This document shows, piece by piece, positions 34,842 to 45,599 of a DNA stretch of 64,000 bases. Location: assembly GCF_024166365.1 (NCBI RefSeq), contig NC_064819.1, positions 164,428,793-164,492,792 on the forward strand, in the 5' to 3' direction. The stretch comes from Elephas maximus indicus (lineage: Eukaryota > Chordata > Mammalia > Proboscidea > Elephantidae). The position numbers and the translations under genes are program-made. Every line of letters begins with the position of its first letter. The stretch's first letter is position 1. A model generated the notes under the pieces. That model was not told the DNA's origin, ran no database searches, and saw only the letters and a list, made by a program, of their open reading frames with translations.

Positions 34842-35397
34842 GGATATAAAGAATATAATTTTGTGGGCCAAAATTGGATGATGCGTCTCCCCCACTCCAC
34901 GCACAAACTCTGGGGAGAATTTCACTGCATTTATGTAGGAAGTGGAGGAATAGACAGTCCCAAAGATAAGGGCAGGCACCCTAAGACCCAGGCTTGCAGT
35001 GCTCTTCCCCAAGGTTGGTAGGAGGATTCTAGTAGGTCACCAAAGGGTCTTAATATGATCCTATTTTTTTTTAATCATTTTCAAGTGCCCTTTATTTTCA
35101 GCATCCTGAGTGCTTTGGCAGTCTCTAACCTGTTGTCTCCCTCTTGGGAACACTGTTTCAGTTACTAGTGGCCAGGAGGGACTTTTTCTGGACCATCACA
35201 GCAGGAGCATGAATGGGGGAGGGTGTCTGACTTCTGTGGGTGGTGATGAACAAATTTCTTATATGGGAAAATCTATGCCATGAATTATAGGTCTTTAATG
35301 CCAGTTGATCAGAAAATGTTTTGCTTTATAAAAGAAAACCCAAAGAAAGAAAAAAAAAAAAAAAACGTGTGGAGTGGATTAACATGTAAATATGGTG
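34842..35397. other. Unique intergenic sequence
   Basis: Nothing recognisable beyond short T- and A-runs. Confidence 0.45.
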
Positions 35398-35558
35398 ATA
35401 ACCCTCGTGGTGTAGTGCTTAAAAGTTGGGCTGCTAACCAAAAGGTCGACAGTTGGAATCCACGAGGAGCTCCTTGGAAACTCTATGGGGCAGTTCCACT
35501 CTGTCTTACAGGATCACTATGAGTCGACTCCATGGCAATGGGTTTGGTTTTGGTTTAT
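35398..35558 (+). mobile_element. AfroSINE, short form
   Basis: Plus-strand copy: ATAACCCTCGTGGTGTAGTG head, B box partly decayed (CGACAGTTGGAATCC), tail GGGTTTGGTTTTGG. Confidence 0.85.
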
Positions 35559-35644
35559 ATATGATTTATGCCTTTTAGAAGTGAAAGACTCCAGATTGTT
35601 TGGATTCAATTTGGGTGCTAAAATGTTTTGGTAACCTAAACAAA

Positions 35645-35845
35645 CCAGATAGACTCTGGGCTCTGTTTTGCCTGCACCACTTACTAGCGTAGCATCTTGG
35701 ATCAGCCTTTCTATTGCCTTAATTTCCTAATCTGTAAAACCGGGTGAAATAAGCAGTAGGGTAGTTGTGAAGATGAAATGAGTTTATGCAGTAAGCTGCT
35801 TAAAATCATGACACATAGTAAGTTCTCAAACATTACAATAACCAT
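35645..35845 (+). mobile_element. MIR SINE
   Basis: Plus-orientation MIR: CACCACTTACTAGCGTAGCA, CCTTAATTTCCTAATCTGT, GGTAGTTGTGAAGATGAAAT and the 3' end CACATAGTAAGTTCTCAAAC. Confidence 0.75.
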
Positions 35846-35849
35846 AGTA

Positions 35850-36349
35850 ACCTTTTGTGTTTTCATGTAAAAGACATCGAAGTAGAAAATAAGGGCTGAC
35901 AACCTTTTATAAACACTAGCATCTTTTTGCAGGGCATTTGTTCTCCTGTTGGCTCACTTCTTGCTTCTCAGGAACTCGCACCAGCTGCAGTAAATAAAAG
36001 CCCTTCTTAGTTTTTGCTAAGATTTTTGAAACTTCTTCAGACCCTTTACCAGGCCATCTCTCCATTTTAAGCTCAAACACCAGTTCAAACGGCTCGTATG
36101 TAGCGCATAAGTGCACGGGAAGAAGAACGCTACTCTTTTCCTCCGTTTGCTCTAATTACTAGAAAGTTTAGCTTGGCAATGCCGATGAGATTAAGCATGC
36201 AGCTGATGTGACCGCGCGTGTCTCTCCTACTGAGCCGAACAGAGAGGGGATTCAGCAGGATCCGCACATCCGCGCAGAGTTGCTCTGGAAGAAGTTTTAC
36301 TGTCTAGCTGCTGAGGGAAAGAGGGTAGTGGCTGTGAGACAACAGGTTG
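35850..36349. other. Unique DNA, possibly conserved, before CpG-rich segment
   Basis: No repeat is visible. 36050-36330 has several CpGs and words such as GCAATGCCGATGAGATTAAG and CATGCAGCTGATG (E-box CAGCTG). It may be part of the regulatory segment that follows. Confidence 0.35.
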
Positions 36350-36990
36350 GAGTTCCTTAGCCTATAATTCGGTTCTGGATAGAGGGAGGAAAGGGGGCGG
36401 GGGGGTCCCAGAGTAGAAGGGGCGGTGACTGGCTCCGGCTTGTTATTCCGAGCCCTGCCATTGGCTCATGTCTTGGGGCCAGGGTTGCTATTGGTGGTGG
36501 GCTGGCCACATGCTGTGGAGGTCTGGGCGGGCGCGGCCTTGAGAGAACCCGGGGCCCTGTGGCAGTTTGGCCTCCGGGCACCGCGTCTGGGCTGGGGTAG
36601 GTGCTCTGTTCGCTGCCTGTCCGTGTGTCGCTCTTGCGCTCACAGCTTCGCTCTCTCTGGGGACAGGGTTTTCCTTTCGCAGACAGACTTGCTTTCCTGG
36701 TTCTGGGTTCTGGGCAGAGGTGTGGGAGTCCCGCAGCCTTTAGGTGTACAGCAGGGGAGCCCTGGAAGCGAGAGAGACGCGGGAGCTCCGCGGAGCCCTG
36801 TAGGAGACAGACAGGGAAGGCGGGCAAGGGCGTTTCAGGCCCCGAACTAGGCCTTGCTGAAGTGCTCCTGTGTGTCAGGGAGCTTGGGCACCAGCTCTGT
36901 GCACCCTCACCATCTGCTGCTTCCCCAAAGGGAAGAGGGCAGAGGCGCTGGCGCAGTCGGGAGGTCAGACGTGACCCTTGGCCACCCAGG
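36350..36990 (+). promoter_or_regulatory. CpG-rich promoter-like segment with paired CCAAT boxes
   Basis: A GC/CpG-rich island about 3.2 kb after the PRDM13 stop. Two inverted CCAAT (ATTGG) boxes at 36460-36464 and 36490-36494 lie 30 bp apart, in good NF-Y contexts (GCCATTGGCTC, GCTATTGGTGG). NF-Y pairs with ~30 bp spacing are typical of TATA-less promoters. About 100 bp downstream a strong donor-like GGGGTAGGTGCT (36596 on) could end a first exon. Open frames (plus 36425-36850, minus 36357-37016) look like GC-driven chance. It may drive a non-coding RNA; no transcript can be shown from sequence. Confidence 0.45.
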
Positions 36991-38329
36991 TGTGAGTTGT
37001 GAAGGGAAGAACTCAACAGACGGCAGGGCCAACTTGTTTAGTTCCAGAAGGAGCGTGGCGCTTGCTCTGAGCTGGGTGACCTTCATACAAAAGATGAAAG
37101 GGAGCTTCTGTCATCTGCGACTGTAGTTTAATTCAGATTAGGTGTACGTTGTACGACAGACAACTTGTTAACGCCTTTGCCTTGCAAAACATCCCACAGT
37201 CTTTCAAAAACGGACTAGATAGGATGGATATGGTTGCATGTAACCCCTTTGAAGACACTGATTTTATTTCAAGTAAAAAGTTTTAATTATTTAAATTTTA
37301 ATATTTCATGTAAATAGCTAATAAAAAACTAAAGCCCAAGTTCATTAAAGAATGTAAAAATCAGCATAAAAGACAGATATTTGGTAATTTACATTAAACA
37401 TATTAAGAGAGATGTTTTCTTGTAGAGTAGGGAAATGAATTAAAGATAAAATATATTAAATATCCAAATATCATGAGTACTCTCTACTTTTTTCTGTCCA
37501 TATACTCTTTTACATAATTCTACATTGTAGGAAATGACTGCAAATACACATTTCTTATTTTTAGTGTCAACAGCATGGTAATGTTCCTAGAAGTTACTTT
37601 ACATAATCCAGTTCCATGCCAAGTTGTATTTGAATGGGAGACACTCAACTCCAATGAATTGAGTAGAAAGCCTTAGGTGGAAATGTCTTATATGACAGGA
37701 GATATAGTGAAGAGAGAAGCAATAGCAGAAGGCTTTAGATAAGAACATAGTGAAGGTCAAAGATTGTTTTTAATCTTGTTTTTTAAATCCCTGACAACTG
37801 GCAGGAAGAGAAGATCTTTTACTTGACACTGAGCTGTTGATTCCCAAATTATCACCGTAAGGTAAATGGAGACAGGGCCAGGTCAGATTCAAATTCACTG
37901 AGTGCACTGGACCATATCAGAACACATCTGTGAGCAACAAAATGCTTTCAGGTATGCTAAAAGTCAATCCAACCAGAAATGAGTTCATGTGGGATGTCGC
38001 ATTTTATAAACTTATTTGTGATTTTCAGAAAGCAGGAGAAAGAAATGCCTTCACAACCAAGAAGACATAAAAAAAGAAATTAGAGGATTTATGGAGTAGG
38101 CTTCCTAAACTATTTAAAGCTAACATGGTAAAATGTGGTGTTAGGTACTGGCTTTGCCATCTACAGGTTATTTGTGCATATCCTGTGCCTTTGTTTGTTT
38201 CCAAAATAAATTTTAGTGTATTATTATCTTGAATAGGTAGTTTCAGGCGTCCTCATCTTCATATTGACCAATATTCCCTTCATGAAGTTAAAAAAAAAAA
38301 AAAAGCTTTCCTTTGAGGTTTCCTTGACG
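36991..38329. other. AT-rich unique intergenic DNA
   Basis: No recognised gene or repeat. A purine-rich A-run is at 38289-38304. Confidence 0.45.
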
Positions 38330-38490
38330 GCACTCATTTTATCTCATCTAATCATTACAGCAGTCTATTTTACAGATAAGGGAAATGAAATTTATGGTGC
38401 AGAGTCAGCTAGAAATAGTCCCAGAATTTACTCCTGGCCTGTCTACTCCACAGCTCCACTTTCAACATACTATATGTTCTCTTTAAAACA
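38330..38490 (-). mobile_element. MIR SINE
   Basis: Minus-orientation MIR: CTCATCTAATCATTACAGCA, TTTTACAGATAAGGGAAATG, AGAGTCAGCTAGAAATAGTC. Confidence 0.7.
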
Positions 38491-39204
38491 CTGTCATCTG
38501 ACGTAGCAGGTGTTCAGAAATTCAGTTGGAATCCTTTATAACTGAATCCAGTGAATGTCTTATGTGACGATGATGAGATGAGCTGAAAGATCAATGGGTC
38601 CTGAGGCCTTGTCAGCTAGAAACAGAGTTAAGTTGGAAACCATATTTGGCTTGCTATGTACTCGAAATCATTTAAATTCTGGCAAATCCCCATAAGATTG
38701 GGTTCAGTCCAGTCTAGCTTGAAAATATGTGTATAGGGGTGGATCTAGAATGGCTTCCCAGTGATCCTGAGGACCCTGGAAAGGAAGATATGGTTGTTTG
38801 TGTCTGTTGAGAATTTCAGTGCACTGCCAGAGAACCAACCAGGTACTAAGTTAGGATTAAAAAGTTTCCAGTCTGCTTGCATTCCTGGGGATTGGAGATT
38901 ACCTGCAGTGTGGTTCAATTTTCAAACTCTTTTCATATGTAGCAGGCTGGACTCCTGAGAATCTGGGCCAGGCATTGTGCAGACCTGGGCGCAGGTTGGC
39001 CTTTTATTATATGATCTGAGAGAGGGAAATCCAGGGACAAAATCAAAATAGAATGCCAGGCACATTATTAACTGGAAAGACTCAGGCTGAGGCAGAATTC
39101 TAGTAGATATTAGGAGCAGAATGGAACCAAACCAGAAGAAGAAGATTGGGATGAAGTTGGGATTAAGGGAAAATGTGAAGTCTTGAATGACTGGAACTTG
39201 GATA
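38491..39204. other. Unique intergenic DNA
   Basis: No gene or repeat recognised. Confidence 0.45.
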
Positions 39205-40640
39205 TAGGCATTAAAAAAAAAGTTAATTTTGCTTTTTAAATAAGTAATATATCCACATGTTTACAGATCAAAACTGTACAAGCGAGTATATATTTAGGAC
39301 ACTTAATCCCACCTTATTTCTGTCTACTCCAGTGTACCCCATAGATGATTACTGGAGATAGATCTATATGAAGCTCACTGGCATGAGTTTCTTCCAAAAC
39401 CTGTACCTAATTTTGTATTTTTTTTAAATAATTTTTATCGTGCTTTAAGTGAAAGTTTACAAATCAAGTCAATCTCTCACACAAAATCCCATATATGCCT
39501 TGCTACACACTCCCAATTACTCTCCCCCTAATGAGACAGCCCTCCCTCTCCCTCCACTCTCTCTTTTCGTGTCCATTTTGCCAGCTTCTAACCCCCTCTA
39601 CCCTCTCATCTCCCCTCCAGGCAGGAGATGCCAACATAGTCTCAAGTGTCCACCTGATCCAAGAAGCTCACTCCTCACCAGCATCTCTCTCCAACCCATT
39701 GTCCAGTCCAATCCATGTCTGAAGAGTTGTCTTCGGGAATGGTTCCTATCCTGGGCCAACAGAAGGTCTGGGGGCCATAACCACTGGGGTCCTTCTAGTC
39801 TCAGTCAGACCATTTAGTCTGGCCTTATGAGAATTTGGGGTCTGCATCCCACTGTTCTCCTGCTCCCTCAGGGGTTCTCTGTTGTGTTCCCTGTCAGGGC
39901 AGTCATCAGTTGTAGCCAGGCACCATCTAGTTTTTCTGGTCTCAGGCTGATGTAGTCTCTGGTTCATGTAGCCCTTTCTGTCTCATGGGCTCGTAATCAC
40001 CTTGTGTCCTTGGTGTTCTTCACTCTCCTTTGATCGCAGGTGGGTTGAGACCAATTGATGCATCTTAGATGGCTCTTGCTAGCATTTAAGACCCCAGATG
40101 CCACTCTTCAAAGTGGGATGCAGAATGTTTTCTTAATAGATTTTATTATCTCAATTGACTTAGATGTCCTCTGAAACCATGGTCCCCAAACCCCTGTCCC
40201 TGCTACACTGGCCTTTGAAGCATTCAGTTTATTCAGGAAACTTCTTTGCTTTTGGTTTAGTCCAGTTTGTATTCTTTTTCTTATAGTGGGTTCCAAAATT
40301 CTATGAGCTTCAGGCCCCCAAAATCTAAATCTACACTTTGCAACCATTTATTTAGTTACTTGTGTACTTCCAGTGTTTCTTTTTACAAATATAAGCACAC
40401 AAGAATGGATGTATTCTAATTTTCCTCACTTTCTTAAACTAAAGATGTAATACTCATTTCTTTATCTTGCCTTTTTTACTTAATATATTCTGGAGATGCT
40501 TTTATAGCAGTTCAAAGAGGGCTTCCTCATTCTTTTTTTTTTTACTGCTGCATAGTATTCCACTGTGTAGACATACATAGATTAACATTTAAGTTGTTTT
40601 CTTCTTCTTATTATAAGGAATACTTCAATGAGTAACTTGT
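39205..40640 (-). mobile_element. Old L1M-type element split by younger L1
   Basis: 39220-39420 and 40345-40640 are parts of an old L1 3' region (CATGTTTACAGATCAAAACT; TGCATAGTATTCCACTGTGT; ACATTTAAGTTGTTTTCTTC). A younger lineage L1 lies between them. Confidence 0.55.
39425..40325 (-). mobile_element. L1 LINE 3' UTR-only copy (5'-truncated)
   Basis: Starts at the L1 3' end (GTGCTTTAAGTGAAAGTTTAC) and contains only 3' UTR, the same region as in 9268-10240 and 17690-18600. The minus frame 39746-39967 is the 3' UTR frame noted in findings. Confidence 0.8.
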
Positions 40641-41640
40641 GTTAAGTGGTTTTGTAGGAGGAGTGCAGGAATTTTTTAAAGAAGGTTTCTCTGCTTCAGC
40701 TGCAGTGGAGAAGGAGCCATTGAGGACAATCAGCAGGCCAGACAGAATCAGACCAGCCTCCAGGAAATGGATGGTTGACAGGCTGTTAAAAACTTGCTCC
40801 TTCTGTCCTTGTTTAGAAGACTCAGAGTCACCATTAGCTCTTGACCATATTCTGAACATAGGAGACAACAATGGGGCCTTCACCCCATTCTTTTGTTCTC
40901 TTGGGAATTTGGTGAGGACCCTTGGGAGACCTTAGCTGTGGAATCATACTTCTCCAGGCCAAGCAATAGGACAATCCTAATGCTAGGCTAACATGGATAA
41001 AGGGTGTTCGTATATATATTTATGCATGTGGTTGAAGTTTAAATTTCTTTCCTATTAACATTATCGTCAAATATTGATTTCCCTATGATGCATATTGTTT
41101 AAAATGCCTTATTATAAAACCGTTTTCGGGATTATTGTTCAGGCCTGTGGGTGGTTGACTTGAGCGTGGGCCTATGGTAAGTAGCAGGTACTGAGCACAG
41201 CCTACACCAGCTGTAGAATAGTGTTGAGCACTCCAGTAGGGAAACAAACGAATGCAAATGAGATGCACTTGGCCATGGAACAAAGATGAAAATGACATTC
41301 ACTTGTAAATGAGTTTTCTGTGTTTGATGTAAACAGAATGACATGTATTTTGCAGGAAGACCTCTATGACCTTAGGATGGTTGTTGGTTTCATTATGTGG
41401 AGCTGCACATGTTCCTGACATTTTATCATTATTAGTGTGTCTTATGATCTAAACATCTCTAGGTTTTTAATTTATTTAGAAATATTTCCGTGATTTTCTG
41501 TCCTAGGAGACTGTCTGAGAGTTAAGGAGAGATGCTCATCATTGAAAGGTTAAATGTCCTGGAACAACACTTGAATCTGGCACCCTGATCTGGGGTAAGG
41601 GAATGGCCGCTCTGTGGTCCCCAACCTAAACATTGCTCAA
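40641..41640. other. Unassigned intergenic DNA
   Basis: A 90-codon minus frame (40611-40883) has a hydrophobic stretch (EAGLILSGLLIVLNGS) but no recognised family, splice context or neighbour. I see no other feature. Confidence 0.35.
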
Positions 41641-41860
41641 ACATTAGACTTAGATGATGGCTATATGACTTTGCTTTCTAAGCCTTATTCATCTTTTAAG
41701 CCCCATTTAAAATGTCCGCTCTGCTCTGAAGCCTTCTTGACTGTTCCAGCCCAAAGTGGTCTTTCCTTCACTGAACTTTCCCAGCAGATGGTCTGTGATA
41801 CTCATTAGTCAATTGTTTTGTCAAATGCATATATGGGGCATGGGCTGTCCATTTTTTTTT
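41641..41860 (+). mobile_element. L2 3'-end fragment
   Basis: CATCTTTTAAGCCCCATTTA and CTCTGCTCTGAAGCCTTCTT resemble the CAAATGTCACCTCCT...GAAGCCTTCC segment near the L2 3' end. Strongly decayed. Confidence 0.4.
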
Positions 41861-42407
41861 TTTAAACATCCCTGCCATAATACGTTAGACAAAACAGTTA
41901 TTGAATGAATATTTGAGAATTTATTGATTAAACACTCTTTCACTTTCTCATTCTTCTGAGCACTATGACAAAGCACTGAGAGCCTGCTACATGCCAAACA
42001 CTGTACTGGCTGGGGATAAAAGGATGATTAAGATTGTCTTAGCTGCTCATGATTTAGTAGAGGAGGCAAACACAGGGACAGGAATTGATAACGTGGTTAA
42101 TACAGTGGTAGGAATAAGCACAGAGGAAGGGCATCTCCTCAGAGAAGATGGTAAGAATGGGGAAAGGGGAGCACAGGGAAAGGTTTCCCAAAGAATGCTT
42201 GAATGAATCTCAAAAGATGAGTAGAAATCATCTAGGTCAAGGGTAAAGGAAGGTGGAAAGGCATTTCCAACAGAAGAATGGCATGACCAAAGGGATAGTG
42301 GAGAAGCAGCATAGATGTATGTGAGGAATTCCAGGCAGTGCGGTGCTGCTGGAGGGCAGAGTGGCAGGCAGGCAGTGCTAAGAGATGAGAATCCATCTGG
42401 GAGAAAG
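41861..42407 (+). repeat. Ancient mammalian interspersed repeat, unnamed
   Basis: From about 41970, GCCAAACACTGTACTGGCTG and CAGAGGAAGGGCATCTCCTC belong to an old repeat type also seen at 50195-50360 and 52400-52960 (TGCCAGGTACCGTGC; ATCAGGTACCATCTTTGG). I cannot give the family with confidence. Confidence 0.4.
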
Positions 42408-42665
42408 TGTGGTGCTGGGGTTAAGAGGATATGTGGGCTTTGGAGTCAAGAGCAAGAGCCAAGTTTGCATTCTGACTCTTTGTCTTCCTAGCTATGAGAA
42501 TTTGGTCAAGTTATTTAACCTCGATATGCCTCAGTTCCTCATCTGTCAAATGGGAACAACAACGGTATCATATTTGAAAGATTTTTTTGTGAAGGTTAAT
42601 TGAAGTAATGTTTGCCAAGTGCTTGGCACAGTGCCTGGCCCAGGGTAAGCATTCAAGGCATGTTG
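42408..42665 (+). mobile_element. MIR SINE, near full length
   Basis: GGTGCTGGGGTTAAGAGGAT, TTGGTCAAGTTATTTAACCT, CCTCAGTTCCTCATCTGTCA and GTGCTTGGCACAGTGCCTGG follow the MIR consensus from tRNA-like head to 3' end. Confidence 0.85.
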
Positions 42666-42972
42666 GCTAATTGTTTTCGAGAGACTGGAGAGTTTTGCAG
42701 GGGTCATAAAGGGAGTACCTCTGGGAGGTTTAAGCTGGCACTTACAGACAGCTTTACATTGCAAGAGGACTGTTTTGGAGGCAGGGAGACCAGTTAGGAG
42801 GCAGTTGCATTCAGGATTTCAAGTGACAGATGATGAGGGCCAATAGTAGTGGGGATGGAGAGGACAGGATAGAGTTAAGAAATATTTAGGAGGTAGCATC
42901 AACAGGATTTTGTAACTAGTTGGGGGGAGGGTGAGGAAGAGTAGGGAGTCAAGCATATTAATGATAGGACAG

Positions 42973-43497
42973 TTGTCTTAGTTATCTAGTGCTGCTGTCA
43001 CAAAAATAACACAAGTGGATAGCTTTAACAGACAGAAATTTATTTCATAGTCTAGGTGGCTAGAAGTCCGAATTCAGGGTGCCAACTCCAGGGGAAAGCT
43101 TTCTTTCTCTGTTGGCTCTGGGGGAAGGTCCTTGTTGTCAGTCTTCCGTGGTCTAGGAGCTACTCTGCGCGGGGACCCCAGGTCCAAGGGACATGCTCTG
43201 CTCCTGGCACTACTTTTTTGGAGGTATGAAATCTCCGTGTCTCTCTGCTTGCTTCTCTCTTTTATATCTCAAAAGAGATTGATTTCAGACACAGCCTAAT
43301 CTAATAGATTGAGTCCTGCCTCATTAACATAACTGCCTCTAATCCTGCCTCATTAACATTGTAGAGGCAGGGTTTACAATACATAGGAAAATATCACATC
43401 AGATGACAAAATGGTAGACAATCATACAATATTGGGAATCATGGCCTAGTCAAGTTGACACACATTTTGGGGAACACAATTTAATCTGTAACAACAG
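42973..43497 (+). mobile_element. MaLR/ERVL-like LTR, copy B
   Basis: Shares TTATCTAGTGCTGCTGT, GGCTAGAAGTCCGAATTC and TATCTCAAAAGAGATTGATT with copies A (26975) and C (60596). This copy is not interrupted by a SINE and shows a longer 3' part with GGCCTAGTCAAGTTGACACA. Confidence 0.6.
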
Positions 43498-44061
43498 TTT
43501 CAAAGTATTTTATAGTATTGTACTGTGTTGATGGACTATTAGCAAGTGCACTTTAAGTAAAAATATTCTTAGAAGTATTCTGTTTTGTTGAGAAACATAG
43601 CCTAAAAAAGAAGAAAAAAAGACTAATAAATTTGAATATAAAAACAACAAAATCTTATGTTACCCCCCTTTGCAAAAAGCAAAACAAACTAAAAGATAAC
43701 AATTACAGTCTAAGATATATGTTAGTTTTGCCAATAACAGATGGTAATAGCAATATACAAACAGCTCACTAAAATTTATGAGAAAGTGTCATGATTCCAA
43801 TAGATAAATGACAAATGATAAGAATTAGCCACATCACTGGTGAACAAACATGTTCTTTCCCATAGGATCGAAGATTTGCAATTAAAATATTTTTAAATAT
43901 AAAAATCAGACAAAAATTTAAGAAAACAAGTGCCAGTAATATTTTTCTGAAATTGATACAAGCACATATTGCTGATGTCACTGTAAATTGATACAGCCAT
44001 TTATATAGCAAAGTGGGAAAATTTGCCAGGGAGATATTTTATTTCTATATGTGTATATATA
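43498..44061. other. AT-rich unique DNA
   Basis: No feature recognised. Confidence 0.4.
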
Positions 44062-44943
44062 TGTCATTGTTAGGTGCCGTCGAGTTGGTTCCGACTCACA
44101 GCGACTATGTACAACAGAATGAAACACTGCCCTGTCCTGTGCCATCCCTACAATCATTGTTATGCTTGAGCCCATTATTGCACCCGCTGTGTCAATCCAT
44201 CTCTTTAAGGGTCTTCCTCTTTTTTGCTGACCCTGTTCTTTACCAAGCATGTTGTCTTCTCCAGGGAGTGATCCCTCCTGATAACATGCCCAAAGTATGT
44301 GAGACAAGGTCTCACCATCCTTGCTTCTAAGGAGCATTCTGATTGTACTTCTTCCAGGATAGGTTTGTTAATTCTTTTGGCAGTCTGTGGTACATTGAAT
44401 ATTTTTTGCCAGCAACATAATTTAAAGGCATCAATTCATCTTCAGTCTTCCTTATTCATTGTCCAGCTTTTGCATGCATATGCTGTGATTGAAAATACCA
44501 TGGCTTGGCTCAGGCGCACCTTAGTCTTCAAGGTGACATCTTTGCTTTTTAACACTTTAAAGAGGTCTCTTGCAGCATATTCGCCCAATGCAATATGTTG
44601 TTTGATTTCTTAACTGCTGCTTCCATGGGTGTTGATTGTGAATCCAAGTAAATGAAATCCTTGACAACTTCAATCTTTTCCTTGTTTACCATGATGTTGC
44701 TTATTGGTCCAGTTGTGAGGACTTTTGTTTTCTTTACGTTGAGGCGTAATCTATACTGAACCCTGTAGTCTTTGATCTTCATCAGTAAGTGCTTCAAGTC
44801 TTCCTCACTTTCAGCAAGCAAGGTTGTGTCATCTGCATAACGCAAGTTGTTAATAAGTCTTCTGCCAATCCTGATGCCCTGTTCTCCATATAGTCCAACT
44901 TCTTGAGATTATTTGCTCAGCATACAGACTGAATAAATATAGT

Positions 44944-44949
<6 letters not shown>
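44062..44949 (-). mobile_element. RTE/BovB-type LINE, 5'-truncated
   Basis: Minus-strand RTE. The 3' end GTTAGGTGCCGTCGAGTTGG is at left. RT frame at minus 44549-44845 (RYADDTTLLAESEEDLKHLL) retains the YADD catalytic box in a broken frame. The 5' truncation point runs straight into a TA microsatellite. Confidence 0.87.

Positions 44950-44950
<1 letters not shown>

Positions 44951-45004
<54 letters not shown>
44951..45004. repeat. (TA)27 microsatellite
   Basis: 54 bp of perfect TA directly at the RTE truncation point, followed by imperfect TA-rich sequence to about 45040. Likely polymorphic and prone to assembly error. Confidence 0.95.
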
Positions 45005-45006
<2 letters not shown>

Positions 45007-45040
45007 GTATATATTCATATTTATATATATTTATATACTT

Positions 45041-45599
45041 AGTACTCAGATTTCTGAGAAGTTATTCTTGAGAAACAATTTAACAAAAGCATAATGTTAT
45101 ACATGCATACAGTTTTTCACTGCAGCATTAAATTCTGTAACAAAAAAAATGAGGGGGATAAAAAAGAAAACAACCTATCTTTTTAACTATTCAAAGTTAA
45201 GGTGTGGTTATTTAGGGAACATAGATATTATGACATATTATGAAGTAATATGAAAAATAATTATTAAGATGAAACAATAGAAAACTGTTTATGAAAATAT
45301 TAAGAAAAGCTGAATAAAAATAATTTGTCCATCATGATTTAATAACTTAAGAAAATGTATTTATATAAAGACTAGAAAGTAATACGCAAAACACAAAAGT
45401 AGTTGTGTTAGGCTTGTGCATATTCTGTGTCTCCACTGCCTTTTTGTTTTTACTTTAGCAAGTTTAATCCTGTCATGTATGTTTAGTAATTGTTGGCATT
45501 TTTGCTTCATCTATATTTCTTTGCTGAAGTATTTTAGCCAAAACTATTTTAGAGTAAATTATAATTATTACCCTTTATATTTTAGTGTGCATCAGGGAC
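45041..45599. other. AT-rich unique DNA
   Basis: No feature recognised. Confidence 0.4.

Noticed and set aside
36357..37016. 219-codon minus frame in the downstream CpG island
   Set aside because: Low-complexity Pro/Ser/Arg composition, no domain, and several overlapping frames on both strands as expected for CpG-rich DNA.
40611..40883. 90-codon minus frame with a hydrophobic segment as a small membrane protein
   Set aside because: No recognised family, no Kozak or splice context, and it borders an old L1 fragment. Kept only as unassigned DNA; a database search could change this.
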